A stretch of 10,079 bases of DNA from Streptomyces sp. NRRL WC-3549 (lineage in GTDB: Bacteria > Actinomycetota > Actinomycetes > Streptomycetales > Streptomycetaceae), in the NCBI RefSeq assembly GCF_000721935.1, contig NZ_KL585421.1:124444-134522 (forward strand). The letters run 5' to 3'. Under the pieces are notes generated by a model. The model was not told the origin of the DNA. It ran no database searches and saw only the letters and a list, made by a program, of their open reading frames with translations. The position numbers and the translations under genes were made by a program. Positions within the stretch are counted from its first letter, which is position 1. Each line of letters starts with the position of its first letter. Shown here one piece after another: positions 1-5,381 of the stretch.

Positions 1-131
1 CACTGGCCTGCGTCGAGGGGCTGGGCGCCCTCGGCGACGACCGCGCCCGCCCGGTCCTGGAGGCGGCCCTGCCCCACCCCCGGCTGGGAGCGGCGGCGGC
101 GGAGGCGCTCAGACGGTTGCGGGCGGGGTGA
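1..131 (+). CDS. C-terminal end of a probable HEAT-repeat protein (5' truncated by window edge)
   Basis: The reading frame with codons starting at base 3 is open from the window edge to TGA at 129-131. The visible 42 residues are rich in Ala, Leu and Arg and read as a helical repeat: a LACVEGLGALGD segment, then RARPVLEAALPHP, then a closing helix AAAAEALRRLRAG. The alternation 'GLGALGDDRARPVLEAAL' is the usual pattern of HEAT/PBS-lyase repeats, which act as protein-protein scaffolds. Nothing catalytic is visible and the rest of the gene is outside the window, so the specific role cannot be stated. Codon use is strongly GC-ending, like the backbone genes further right and unlike the cassettes at 1584-3912. 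Confidence 0.5.
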   Translation, partial: LACVEGLGALGDDRARPVLEAALPHPRLGAAAAEALRRLRAG

Positions 132-132
132 A

Positions 133-149
133 CGGGCGTACGGCGCCCG
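133..149 (+). terminator. Compact GC hairpin just after the HEAT-like gene
   Basis: A 6-bp perfect stem (cgggcg at 133-138, cgcccg at 144-149) with a 5-base loop starts one base after the TGA at 129-131. There is no T-run after it. Streptomyces terminators often lack one, so this may end transcription between two converging genes, but the stem is short and the call is weak. Confidence 0.3.
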
Positions 150-176
150 AGAAGAGCGCAACCGACCGGCACCCCC

Positions 177-446
177 TCACCGTCCGACCGTCACCAGCGG
201 CGCCAGGAAGGGGCTCGGTCTGCCGTGCCAGAAGATGTCCAGGCTGTCGCGGGCCCGTGTGGTGGCGACGAACAGCAGTGAGCGTGCCTGCTGGACCTCG
301 CGCCGGTGGCGCACCGGATCGGTGGTACGCCTCCGGTTCACGTCGTCCCGGGGGACCAGCCCGTTGCTGACCCCGGCCACGATCACGCGCTGGTAATCGA
401 GCCCCTTGAAGCGGAACATCGTGCCGATACGCACGCCATCGTCACA
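177..446 (-). pseudogene. C-terminal stub of a UvrD/Rep-type (superfamily I) DNA helicase
   Basis: On the minus strand the frame is open from a TGA at 449-447 down to the stop at 177-179. Its roughly 89 residues match only the last part of an SF1 ATP-dependent DNA helicase: DDGVRIGTMFRFKGLDYQRV resembles motif V with the KGLD/E block, and ARSLLFVATTRARDSLDIFW is motif VI with the VAxTRAR signature that holds the arginine finger. Walker A, motifs Ia-IV and most of the 2A domain are missing. A full protein of this class has about 600-800 residues. Homology begins abruptly at about position 441-446, next to IS-like sequence, which fits truncation by insertion or deletion. A GTG at 434-432 could start an 85-residue peptide, but this would not be an active helicase. 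It converges on the HEAT-like gene. Confidence 0.75.
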
Positions 447-456
447 TCAGACCGCT

Positions 457-906
457 GGATGAGCTAAGTCCTGCCCCGTGAATGATCTCTGAGTCGTGTG
501 GACGTGGTCGGTGACCAACCCGACTGCCCGTTCATCCGGCGAGGTTGAGGTTGTGCAGGCGGGCGATTCCGAGCATGGCGTGGTGGACCCCGTCGCCCTT
601 GAGGCGGCAGCCGCGAAGGACCTTCCAGGTCTTCATGCGGGCGAAGACGCGCTCGACGCGGGCGCGGATCTGTTTGTGGGACATGTTGTGAACCTGTTTC
701 CAGTCGGGCAGCTCTTCGCCTTTGCGGCGTCGGTGGGGCATTACGAGCCCGGTGACCGGATGGCCGCCGTCGGCGATCGCCATCGTCTTGCCGACGGCGG
801 CCTTCGCGCCGGACTCCTCCTACGCCTTGCAGTCGTTGCGGTTGCCGGGCAGTGGCCGGCCGACCAGCACGACGAGCCGGGTGTCAGCTTCGAGGCCAGG
901 GCCGCA
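457..906 (-). mobile_element. Remnant of an IS5-family insertion sequence
   Basis: This span holds the 3' portion of an IS5-family element: the transposase remnant, then about 75 bases of 3' flank. The flank read on the minus strand ends in a block (ACTCAGAGATCATTCACGGG followed by GCAGGACTTAG) placed where the IS terminus is expected, next to the truncated helicase gene. The terminal position (about 457) is an estimate, because the opposite end of the element is gone and its inverted repeat cannot be compared. The upstream end of homology is near 897-906, just before the strong hairpin at 923-965. Confidence 0.6.
532..897 (-). pseudogene. IS5-family DDE transposase, 5' truncated and with an internal stop
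   Basis: The minus-strand frame reads EADTRLVVLVGRPLPGNRND, then CKA, then an in-frame TAG at 822-820, then EESGAKAAVGKTMAIADGGH and a C-terminal part with RARVERVFARMKTWKVLRG and GVHHAMLGIARLHNL, ending at the stop at 534-532. This is the C-terminal half of the IS5-family (DDE_Tnp_4-like) transposases common in Streptomyces. The second catalytic Asp region (AIADGG) and the final Glu (RARVER) are present. The N-terminal third, including the helix-turn-helix and the first catalytic Asp, is missing. By family comparison the TAG sits where an aromatic residue (Tyr or Trp) is usual, so one substitution could explain it. An ATG at 783-781 could start an 83-residue peptide, but the gene is inactive as a transposase. 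Confidence 0.85.
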
Positions 907-922
907 TACTGGCCGTCAGGGG

Positions 923-965
923 GAGCGGGCAGGAATCCGCCTCTCGGCGTGATTCCTGCCCGCTC
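923..965. terminator. Strong 15-bp inverted repeat, terminator-like
   Basis: gagcgggcaggaatc at 923-937 pairs perfectly with gattcctgcccgctc at 951-965. The 13-base spacer itself contains cgcc-tctc-ggcg, so the stem can continue to about 19 bp with a single bulged T at 950 and a tetraloop. On the plus strand it is followed by tgttt. It lies between the IS5 remnant (-) and the ISAs1 remnant (+), in no gene. A rho-independent terminator, possibly bidirectional, left over from deleted sequence is the simplest reading. An IS-end inverted repeat is possible, but the two arms are too close together. Confidence 0.55.
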
Positions 966-1002
966 TGTTTCACACGGCTTCACGCGGCGGTCGGCGTATG
1001 GA

Positions 1003-1341
1003 GGCAACACGCAAAAAAATCACATACGTCCTCGCGAGCAAGGGCCTCGTGAGCGTCTACCTCATCACAGCCTGAGCGTCTTCGACGCCACCTGCACCGA
1101 GCTCGCCACCTGGATCAGAGGCCACTGGGGCATCGAGAACCTCCTGCACCACGTCCGGGACACACGTCCCGCGAGGACGACTCCAAGGTCCGCACCGGCA
1201 AGCTGCCACGAGCCATGGCCTCCCTACATAACCTCGCCATCAGCATCTTCCGCCAGGACGGCCAGACCAACATCGCCGCCAACCCTCCGCCACACCGGCC
1301 GCGACTACCACCGGCCCCTACGACCCCTCGGCCTCACGTGA
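1003..1341 (+). pseudogene. ISAs1-family transposase, C-terminal remnant with several frameshifts (copy 1)
   Basis: Pieces of one protein are spread over different plus-strand frames: [13 protein letters not shown] ending in TGA at 1073-1075; then [20 protein letters not shown] and RDT in another frame; after a shift near 1160-1172, [20 protein letters not shown] and [12 protein letters not shown]; after a shift near 1275, [18 protein letters not shown] and the stop at 1339-1341. The order and spacing match the second, better preserved copy at 4341-5150 (RGHWRIENQLHHVRD, then NHAIGVHRQDGHTNIAA, LRRTARDHLRPLTALGLT). RGHWxIEN holds the third catalytic residue (Glu) of the DDE triad. The N-terminal two thirds are absent and at least three frameshifts are needed, so it cannot encode an active enzyme. 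Confidence 0.85.
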
Positions 1342-1377
1342 CGAACCCAGACAGATCACGTTCATGCAATGACCCTG
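1342..1377 (+). repeat. ISAs1-type right terminus of copy 1
   Basis: The 36 bases after the transposase stop align with the bases after the stop of copy 2. Both have tgacgaaccc-gaca, then gatcac-ttc, and finish in CCCTG (1373-1377 here, complement of CAGGG at 4305-4309 in copy 2). CAGGG-type termini are usual for ISAs1/H-repeat elements. The exact end is inferred from this two-copy comparison, and no target duplication could be assigned. Confidence 0.55.
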
Positions 1378-1583
1378 CCCACCCGACACCCGTCGGAACA
1401 AACAGGGCGAAGTGATCACCTCGTCAGCCAGCGATCACCGCTGACGAATCGAGGTCAGTTCAACGGCTCCGAATCCCTACGAGATACATGCGGACCTCTA
1501 CCTGGGTCTCCCCTCCAACTCGCCAGCAGCACAATCTGCTTGAGACGACTCAGAACCTCATGCCGAAACCGGCAACTATTACG
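1378..1583. other. Non-coding spacer between ISAs1 remnant and cassette 1
   Basis: I see no convincing gene here. It contains an 8-bp inverted repeat (tcgtcagc at 1421-1428, gctgacga at 1440-1447, 11-base loop) and a small hairpin (tgccg-aaac-cggca, 1561-1574) ten bases beyond the stop of the minus-strand gene B. The small hairpin could act as a weak terminator for cassette 1, but it has only five base pairs and no T-run. Confidence 0.35.
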
Positions 1584-2108
1584 TCAGGTCTTCTCGGCGT
1601 CCAGCGCGTCAAGGGCTGCCGGGGCGAGCGTGAGGAAGGGAGCTTCGGAGGCATTGCTCTCCAGGTCTCGCAACGGGATCATTACGCCGTTGAGGTCGAG
1701 ATACTCCTCAAGGTAGTAGCCGCCCCCGCGTTCGTACATAGCCAGAAGCGGCTCGTACGGATCCGGCAGATCCGTGAGTAGGTCGCTGCCGGCTTCCCGC
1801 AAGGCTGCCCAGCGGACTGCGCCGCGGCAGGTGGTCCTGAGGGAGGCGGGGGCGAGCTCTTCCAGGAATTCCTCCAGCTCGTCAGCGATGTCGATCGGGG
1901 TCGTGATCGCGGTGTCGACGTGCTCGGCGATGTCGAAAAACGGCCAGGATGACTCGGCGTCATAAGCCCTGGCCCACAGGGCCGCCCGGCGCAGGTACTC
2001 ACGCATCAGCAGAGCACGCGAATGGGCGTGGTCGAAGGCCGCGGAGTCGTCGTCCCAGTTGATGGCCCGCAGCCTGGCCAACACGATACGTGAAGAATTG
2101 TCGGTCAC
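1584..2108 (-). CDS. Putative immunity-like protein of cassette 1 (gene B, short form)
   Basis: 174 residues, acidic, with no signal peptide or membrane segment, so probably cytoplasmic. I do not recognise a named family. It is clearly paralogous and colinear with the N-terminal 174 residues of the plus-strand gene at 3154-3912. Shared blocks are the N-terminal MTD, LLMREYLRRA plus WA (residues 34-47), WPFFDxxE (55-62), TCxGAV (93-98), DLPDxYEPL (113-121), YERGG (125-129), DLxG (138-141) and LDALD (166-170). The GTG start (2108-2106) overlaps the TGA of the upstream minus-strand gene as GTGA, and an AAGGGG Shine-Dalgarno-like sequence (2125-2120) lies inside the end of that gene, so the two are translationally coupled. 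The small partner placed directly after a toxin-like domain gene suggests an immunity protein. That role is inference from context. The frame is intact, with no sign of decay. Confidence 0.6.
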   Translation of the reverse strand: MTDNSSRIVLARLRAINWDDDSAAFDHAHSRALLMREYLRRAALWARAYDAESSWPFFDIAEHVDTAITTPIDIADELEEFLEELAPASLRTTCRGAVRWAALREAGSDLLTDLPDPYEPLLAMYERGGGYYLEEYLDLNGVMIPLRDLESNASEAPFLTLAPAALDALDAEKT

Positions 2109-2587
2109 TTCAGGTTCAGCCCCTTGGCTCGCAGCTCATGAAAGACATCCTTAACGAAGTCATCGATATTCGACAAATCCGCGGCAAGTTCTGTTTTCGG
2201 ATGCTTCAGGCCGAGCTTCTGCCAGGCGGTTCCGAAGCCACCCCGCACTGGGTTCGGCGCCAGGTCGTGAGCGCCGGCTGCACTAAGACTCTTGGGCGAA
2301 TACCTTCCGCCGTCGGCGTACGTGCCGTCGGCTTCCTTCCGCCACAGGCCTGCCTGGTCCTGTAGGTATGGCAGACCAGCCTTCATAAGCCGACTCTCCA
2401 CGTACTCATGCGTCATGAGGTTCCTGAATTCTTTGACCTGTGCCTTGCTCAGCGTGCCCTTGCGCGCACCGTCCCACAACCTCGCGATGTCGTCACGGGG
2501 TGTGAACCGACCGCGCACCCACTCGCCGGGCCGGACGATCACGTCGTGGAGGGTGCCCGTTATGTCGAGGAGCCAACGGCTGAGCAC
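2105..2587 (-). CDS. Toxin-like C-terminal domain of cassette 1 (gene A, probably 5' truncated)
   Basis: From the GTG at 2587-2585 the frame gives 160 residues; it is open up to a stop at 2635-2633. I know no named family. It aligns over most of its length with the plus-strand gene at 2612-3157. Shared blocks are RFTPRDDIARLW (27-38), THEYVESRLMKAGLPY (59-74), GAHDLA (105-110), RGGF (115-118) and the C-terminal LRAKG (152-156). The plus copy has about 30 further N-terminal residues (RISDNTGI onward) that this copy lacks, and no ribosome-binding site precedes the GTG, so its start is probably lost. The domain resembles, from memory, the C-terminal module of large exported actinobacterial proteins of the polymorphic-toxin kind. 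Histidines and Glu in HEYxES and GAH could bind a metal. The activity is unknown. Confidence 0.5.
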   Translation of the reverse strand: MLSRWLLDITGTLHDVIVRPGEWVRGRFTPRDDIARLWDGARKGTLSKAQVKEFRNLMTHEYVESRLMKAGLPYLQDQAGLWRKEADGTYADGGRYSPKSLSAAGAHDLAPNPVRGGFGTAWQKLGLKHPKTELAADLSNIDDFVKDVFHELRAKGLNLK

Positions 2588-2611
2588 CCGACAGCGGCAC
2601 TCTTCTACGAC

Positions 2612-3157
2612 ATGGTGCGCACCAACCCGGCTTCACTGAACATCCAGAGAATTTCAGACAACACCGGTATCAGCTTGGACGTGCTGGATCGGGTCCGGAC
2701 ACACTTCTTCCTCACCGAGCACGCAGTGACCCAAGGACCAAATCTTATGCGCCAGGCCTATTTCACGCCGCGTAGCGATATAGCCGAGATCTGGAAGGCG
2801 GCGAGCCGGCGCCCCCTTACCGCCGCCGAGACGCAGAAATTTGAGCGGTATATTGGTCACGAATACACCGAGAGCTACTTCATCGAGGCAGGCCTACCGT
2901 ACGTGCGCGACGCTGAGCATCTCTGGGAATTCTACCGAAACCCGAATGAGTCCGGCTACTATCATAGCTGGCCTGAGAACTACCGGGACGCTGGCGCTCA
3001 TGAGCTTGCACTGAACGAGAACCGAGGCGGATTCAACCAGTGGCGCGCCTTGGGGCTCGGGCTGCCAGAGGTCGAGTTGTCTCCCGGCCTGTCCAGCATC
3101 GATGAGGTGACGGCAGCCCTGCTACAAGAGCTGCGAGCAAAGGGGATTGCGAAGTGA
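2612..3157 (+). CDS. Toxin-like C-terminal domain of cassette 2 (gene A, start uncertain)
   Basis: The ATG at 2612 gives 181 residues. The frame is open further left to an ATG at 2408, but those codons are antisense to the minus-strand gene A and no ribosome-binding site is visible at either start, so the gene may be a promoterless cassette once joined to a longer upstream part. Blocks in order: NIQRISDNTGISLDVL (10-25), RTHFFLTEH (29-37), FTPRSDIAEIW (51-61), GHEYTES (82-88), AGLPYVRDAEHLW (93-105), GAHELA (128-133), NRGGF (137-141), LQELRAKG (171-178). The same blocks occur in the minus-strand copy. No signal peptide or membrane segment is present. The base composition is visibly less GC-rich than the backbone genes (codons such as ttt, tat, ata, aat), consistent with acquired DNA. 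A toxin domain is the favoured reading by context; the enzyme type is not known. Confidence 0.55.
   Translation: MVRTNPASLNIQRISDNTGISLDVLDRVRTHFFLTEHAVTQGPNLMRQAYFTPRSDIAEIWKAASRRPLTAAETQKFERYIGHEYTESYFIEAGLPYVRDAEHLWEFYRNPNESGYYHSWPENYRDAGAHELALNENRGGFNQWRALGLGLPEVELSPGLSSIDEVTAALLQELRAKGIAK
3139..3157 (+). promoter_or_regulatory. Shine-Dalgarno and GTGA overlap coupling gene A to gene B (cassette 2)
   Basis: AAAGGGG at 3139-3145 lies 8 bases before the GTG at 3154-3156, whose last two bases plus the next A form the TGA of gene A (3155-3157). Cassette 1 uses the same arrangement (AAGGGG at 2125-2120, GTGA at 2108-2105). In both, the purine tract is part of the conserved RAKG codons at the end of gene A. 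This supports the GTG start and tight co-translation of the pair. Confidence 0.65.
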
Positions 3158-3912
3158 CTGACCGGGCATCGCCGGCCGTGCTGGAGCGCCTACGTGCGGT
3201 GGAGTGGACAGGAGACTGGGAAGATGGCGTTGCGCATGTCATGTCACGCCGTGTACTGATGCGTGAATATCTCCGTCGGGCGGGTATGTGGGCACACGCA
3301 TGCTCGGCTGACACCGCGTGGCCCTTCTTTGACGCCACCGAATACCTGAACTCCGATTTCGCGCTTTCCCCAGGAATCGAAGCGGACTTGCGCGATTTCC
3401 TAGTCCAGCTGACAGGGGATGACGCCATCAAGCGTACCTGCACGGGTGCAGTACACCTGGCAGAACTTCGAACGCAGGGAGCAGCGATTGATGCGGATCT
3501 ACCCGATCTCTACGAGCCGCTCATCCTATTCTACGAGCGGGGTGGCGAGTTCCTTCGCGACAACGCTGGGTTCATCGACCTGACAGGCGCGCTCATGCGT
3601 CCTGGAACTCTGCAGGGCCACTTGGGCACCCCCGCCCTGCGCTCCCTCGACAGCGCAGTGCTTGATGCAGTGGATGGGAAGGGGCGCATCACGTACTACA
3701 CAGCAGCAACTGACTCGGAGGGCACCTTGTTGCGGCAGCGCGTCCTACAGGGTGAACAGCACAACGAGGCCTTCAGTCGGGACGGGCTGCGCTGGGAGTG
3801 CGCCGTGCCGCTTCCCTCGTCTGCAGAGAATGCTTCAGCGCTCGGGTTTGTCTGGCTGGACGAGATGGAAGCGGCAAACCTCATCGCGGAGACCCTGGCC
3901 TCCAGGAGTTGA
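3154..3912 (+). CDS. Putative immunity-like protein of cassette 2 (gene B, long form with extra C-terminal domain)
   Basis: 252 residues, acidic, no signal peptide or membrane segment. Residues 1-174 are colinear with the 174-residue minus-strand paralogue: VLMREYLRRAGMWA (34-47), WPFFDATE (56-63), RTCTGAV (94-100), DLPDLYEPL (115-123), YERGG (127-131), IDLTG (141-145), LDAVD (170-174). Where the paralogue stops, this protein continues for about 77 residues (RITYYTAATDSEGTLLRQRV, then EAFSRDGLRWE, then WLDEMEAANLIAETLA). That tail resembles small stand-alone actinobacterial proteins of unknown function with a Y/F-x-V-D-G-x-W-like core and a final 'EAExL' helix; this is a resemblance from memory. 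Translationally coupled to the preceding gene A. An immunity role for the first domain is inference. The tail may be an old fusion, and the paralogue may instead have lost it. Confidence 0.6.
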   Translation: MTDRASPAVLERLRAVEWTGDWEDGVAHVMSRRVLMREYLRRAGMWAHACSADTAWPFFDATEYLNSDFALSPGIEADLRDFLVQLTGDDAIKRTCTGAVHLAELRTQGAAIDADLPDLYEPLILFYERGGEFLRDNAGFIDLTGALMRPGTLQGHLGTPALRSLDSAVLDAVDGKGRITYYTAATDSEGTLLRQRVLQGEQHNEAFSRDGLRWECAVPLPSSAENASALGFVWLDEMEAANLIAETLASRS

Positions 3913-4101
3913 CAGACGGGGACAACGCTTCTCTCGTGGGCTTGGGAAGCCATGCGGGTCGTGCTGGCCCGCCGACTAGCCTCAAGCCTCCACGAGGTGG
4001 GGTGCGCCATGCTTGAGAAAATAAGCGGAGAGCGCTCCTGACCTACAACGATGGGACTTTTCTAGGGTCCTGTTGGCTGCACGGGAAGAAGCACTCTCCA
4101 G
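3913..4101. other. Non-coding spacer after cassette 2
   Basis: I see no gene. ctcaagc (3981-3987) pairs with gcttgag (4011-4017) around a partly self-complementary core (cctccac-gag-gtgggg), giving a possible stem-loop about 70 bases beyond the stop of gene B. It is followed by an A-run rather than a T-run on the plus strand, so it is not a classical terminator. The right-hand bases, from about 4045, probably belong to the upstream flank of the IS1380-like fragment. Confidence 0.35.
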
Positions 4102-4213
4102 GTGAAGAAGCGTATCGGGTCCTACCCGCGTGTCCGCATCGAGGGCAGTGGTCGCAGGCCGGGGCGTGCTACTGGTCAAGATCGTCCGCAAGGCCGGGTT
4201 GGACGCCTTGTGA
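4102..4213 (+). pseudogene. N-terminal fragment of an IS1380-family transposase
   Basis: From the GTG at 4102 the plus strand reads VKKRIGSYPRVRIEGSG; after a one-base shift the next frame continues RAVVAGRGVLLVKIVRKAGL and DAL, then TGA at 4211-4213. This fits the N-terminus of actinobacterial IS1380-family transposases, which begin with a short 'IGSRPRVRV' stretch followed by 'LLVETVRKAGLD'. Only about 37 of the usual 450 or so residues remain, with one frameshift and no catalytic residues. The family match is from pattern memory and rests on a short stretch. Confidence 0.55.
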
Positions 4214-4304
4214 GGTGTCCCCTGGAGCGCGGACACAGGGGTTCATGCTGCGAGTGCGATCTACGCGTTCCTGGCGAGAGGTAGTACGTGAGTGGGGTCC
4301 CAGG

Positions 4305-5230
4305 CAGGGGCTTTGAGAAGTGATCTTGTGTCCGGGTTCGTCATGTCAGGCCGAGGGCGGTGAGGGGCCGCAGGTGGTCTCGGGCGGTGCGGCGGAGGGC
4401 GGCGGCGATGTTGGTGTGGCCGTCTTGGCGGTGGACGCCGATGGCGTGGTTGCGCAGGCCGGCCAGGACGCGGGGTAGATGCCGGGTGCGGATGTGCGAG
4501 GCATCTTCGTGGAAGGTCCGGTCGCGGACGTGGTGGAGCTGGTTCTCGATGCGCCAGTGGCCGCGGAACCAGGCCGCGAGTTCGCTGCCGTCGGCCGCAC
4601 CGGGCGGCAGACTCGTGACCAGGTGGATCCGCTCGATCGTCAGTTTGCCCGTGCCCAGATCGCGTCTCCAGCGCACGACTTGGAGGACCTGGCGGGCGTG
4701 CGGGTAGTCGATGTGGGCGAAGGCCGCGGTCTTCAGGCGGCGGATCTCGTCGCGGTGATGGGCCCGGGTGCGCTCGACGTGGTCCAGGCGGATCTCGCGC
4801 CAGGGCAGGCTACGGATGCGCGCATGCAGTCCGGGATGGTTCCGCTTGACGACGGCGAGGTAGTGAGCCCCGCGTTCGTGCAGGTAGACGGCGTGGTCGT
4901 GCTGGGTGTGCAGGGCATCGGCGGTGATGACGGTACCGGTCAGGTCGAGGCCGTCCAGGAGCGGGCCGAAGGCCGGGATCTCGTTGCTCTTCTTGTCGAT
5001 CTGTCGTTGGGCGAGGACCTCGCCGCTGTGGGTCATCGCGGCGATCAAAGCGGTGGCGGTCCGGTCGGCGGTCCGGGTGCCGCGGAGTGTCTTCCCGTCG
5101 ACAGTGACCGCCCTCCGTCCCGACGATGGGGCCGGGCCTTGCGTTCCTGGAGAAAGTTACCGATGGCGCGGTCGAGTGCGTCGCCGTCCGCGGCGGCGAG
5201 GACGAGGCGGACGGTGGTGGCGTGGGTAGT
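4305..5230 (-). mobile_element. ISAs1-family insertion sequence, left part missing (copy 2)
   Basis: The element's right terminus reads CAGGGGCTTTGAGAAG on the plus strand at 4305-4320 and aligns with the terminus of copy 1 (1342-1377). The transposase remnant fills the rest. Homology fades at about 5230, and the N-terminal transposase domain and left inverted repeat are not found before the GNAT gene. It lies opposite in orientation to copy 1, with the 3' ends of both pointing toward the cassettes at 1584-3912. Confidence 0.65.
4341..5230 (-). pseudogene. ISAs1-family DDE transposase, 5' truncated and frameshifted (copy 2)
   Basis: Read on the minus strand, a short upstream frame gives RLVLAAADGDALDRAIGNFL and QERKA; after a one-base shift at about 5130-5150 the main frame gives RRAVTVDGKTLRGTRTAD, THSGEVLAQRQIDKKSNEIP and TADALHTQHDHAVYLHERGA, then RGHWRIENQLHHVRD and the end LTALGLT at stop 4343-4341. 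VDGK (Asp), TADA (Asp) and RGHWRIEN (Glu) are the three catalytic sites expected in the H-repeat/ISAs1 transposases. The N-terminal region (about 80-90 residues) is missing. The only start inside the main frame (at 5048) lies after VDGK, so the resulting 235-residue product would lack the first catalytic Asp. Inactive as it stands. Confidence 0.85.
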
Positions 5231-5381
5231 CGGGCCGGACACCGAGGTCCGGGAGCGAGTACTCGTCGTGCCAGCTGACTTCGTGCTGCTGATGCCGCTC
5301 ACCGACAACCTTGAGCAGGGCTTCGAGCGGGCCGTGTATCGATGCCTCGGGGCCGCCCCCACCTTGGACGCCCGGCCGAAT

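Noticed and set aside
1397..1447. CAGGGCGAAGTGATCAC at 1397 as a second ISAs1 left terminus, with the nearby inverted repeat
   Set aside because: It resembles the CAGGG...GTGATC end seen at 4305, but the match is short, has a different internal spacing, and no transposase sequence follows it.
2408..2611. Upstream ATG (2408) as the start of plus-strand gene A
   Set aside because: The first 60 or so codons are antisense to minus-strand gene A and show no similarity to the paralogous protein; no Shine-Dalgarno is present.
4214..4304. Short frame reading HAASAIYAFLARGS after the IS1380-like fragment
   Set aside because: Too short, without a start signal or recognisable homology.
5231..5381. Peptide LEALLKVVGERHQQHEVSWHDEYS in the frame after the GNAT stop as a gene fragment
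   Set aside because: It looks protein-like, but there is no start codon or Shine-Dalgarno and I recognise no family. It could be leftover coding sequence, but I cannot support it.
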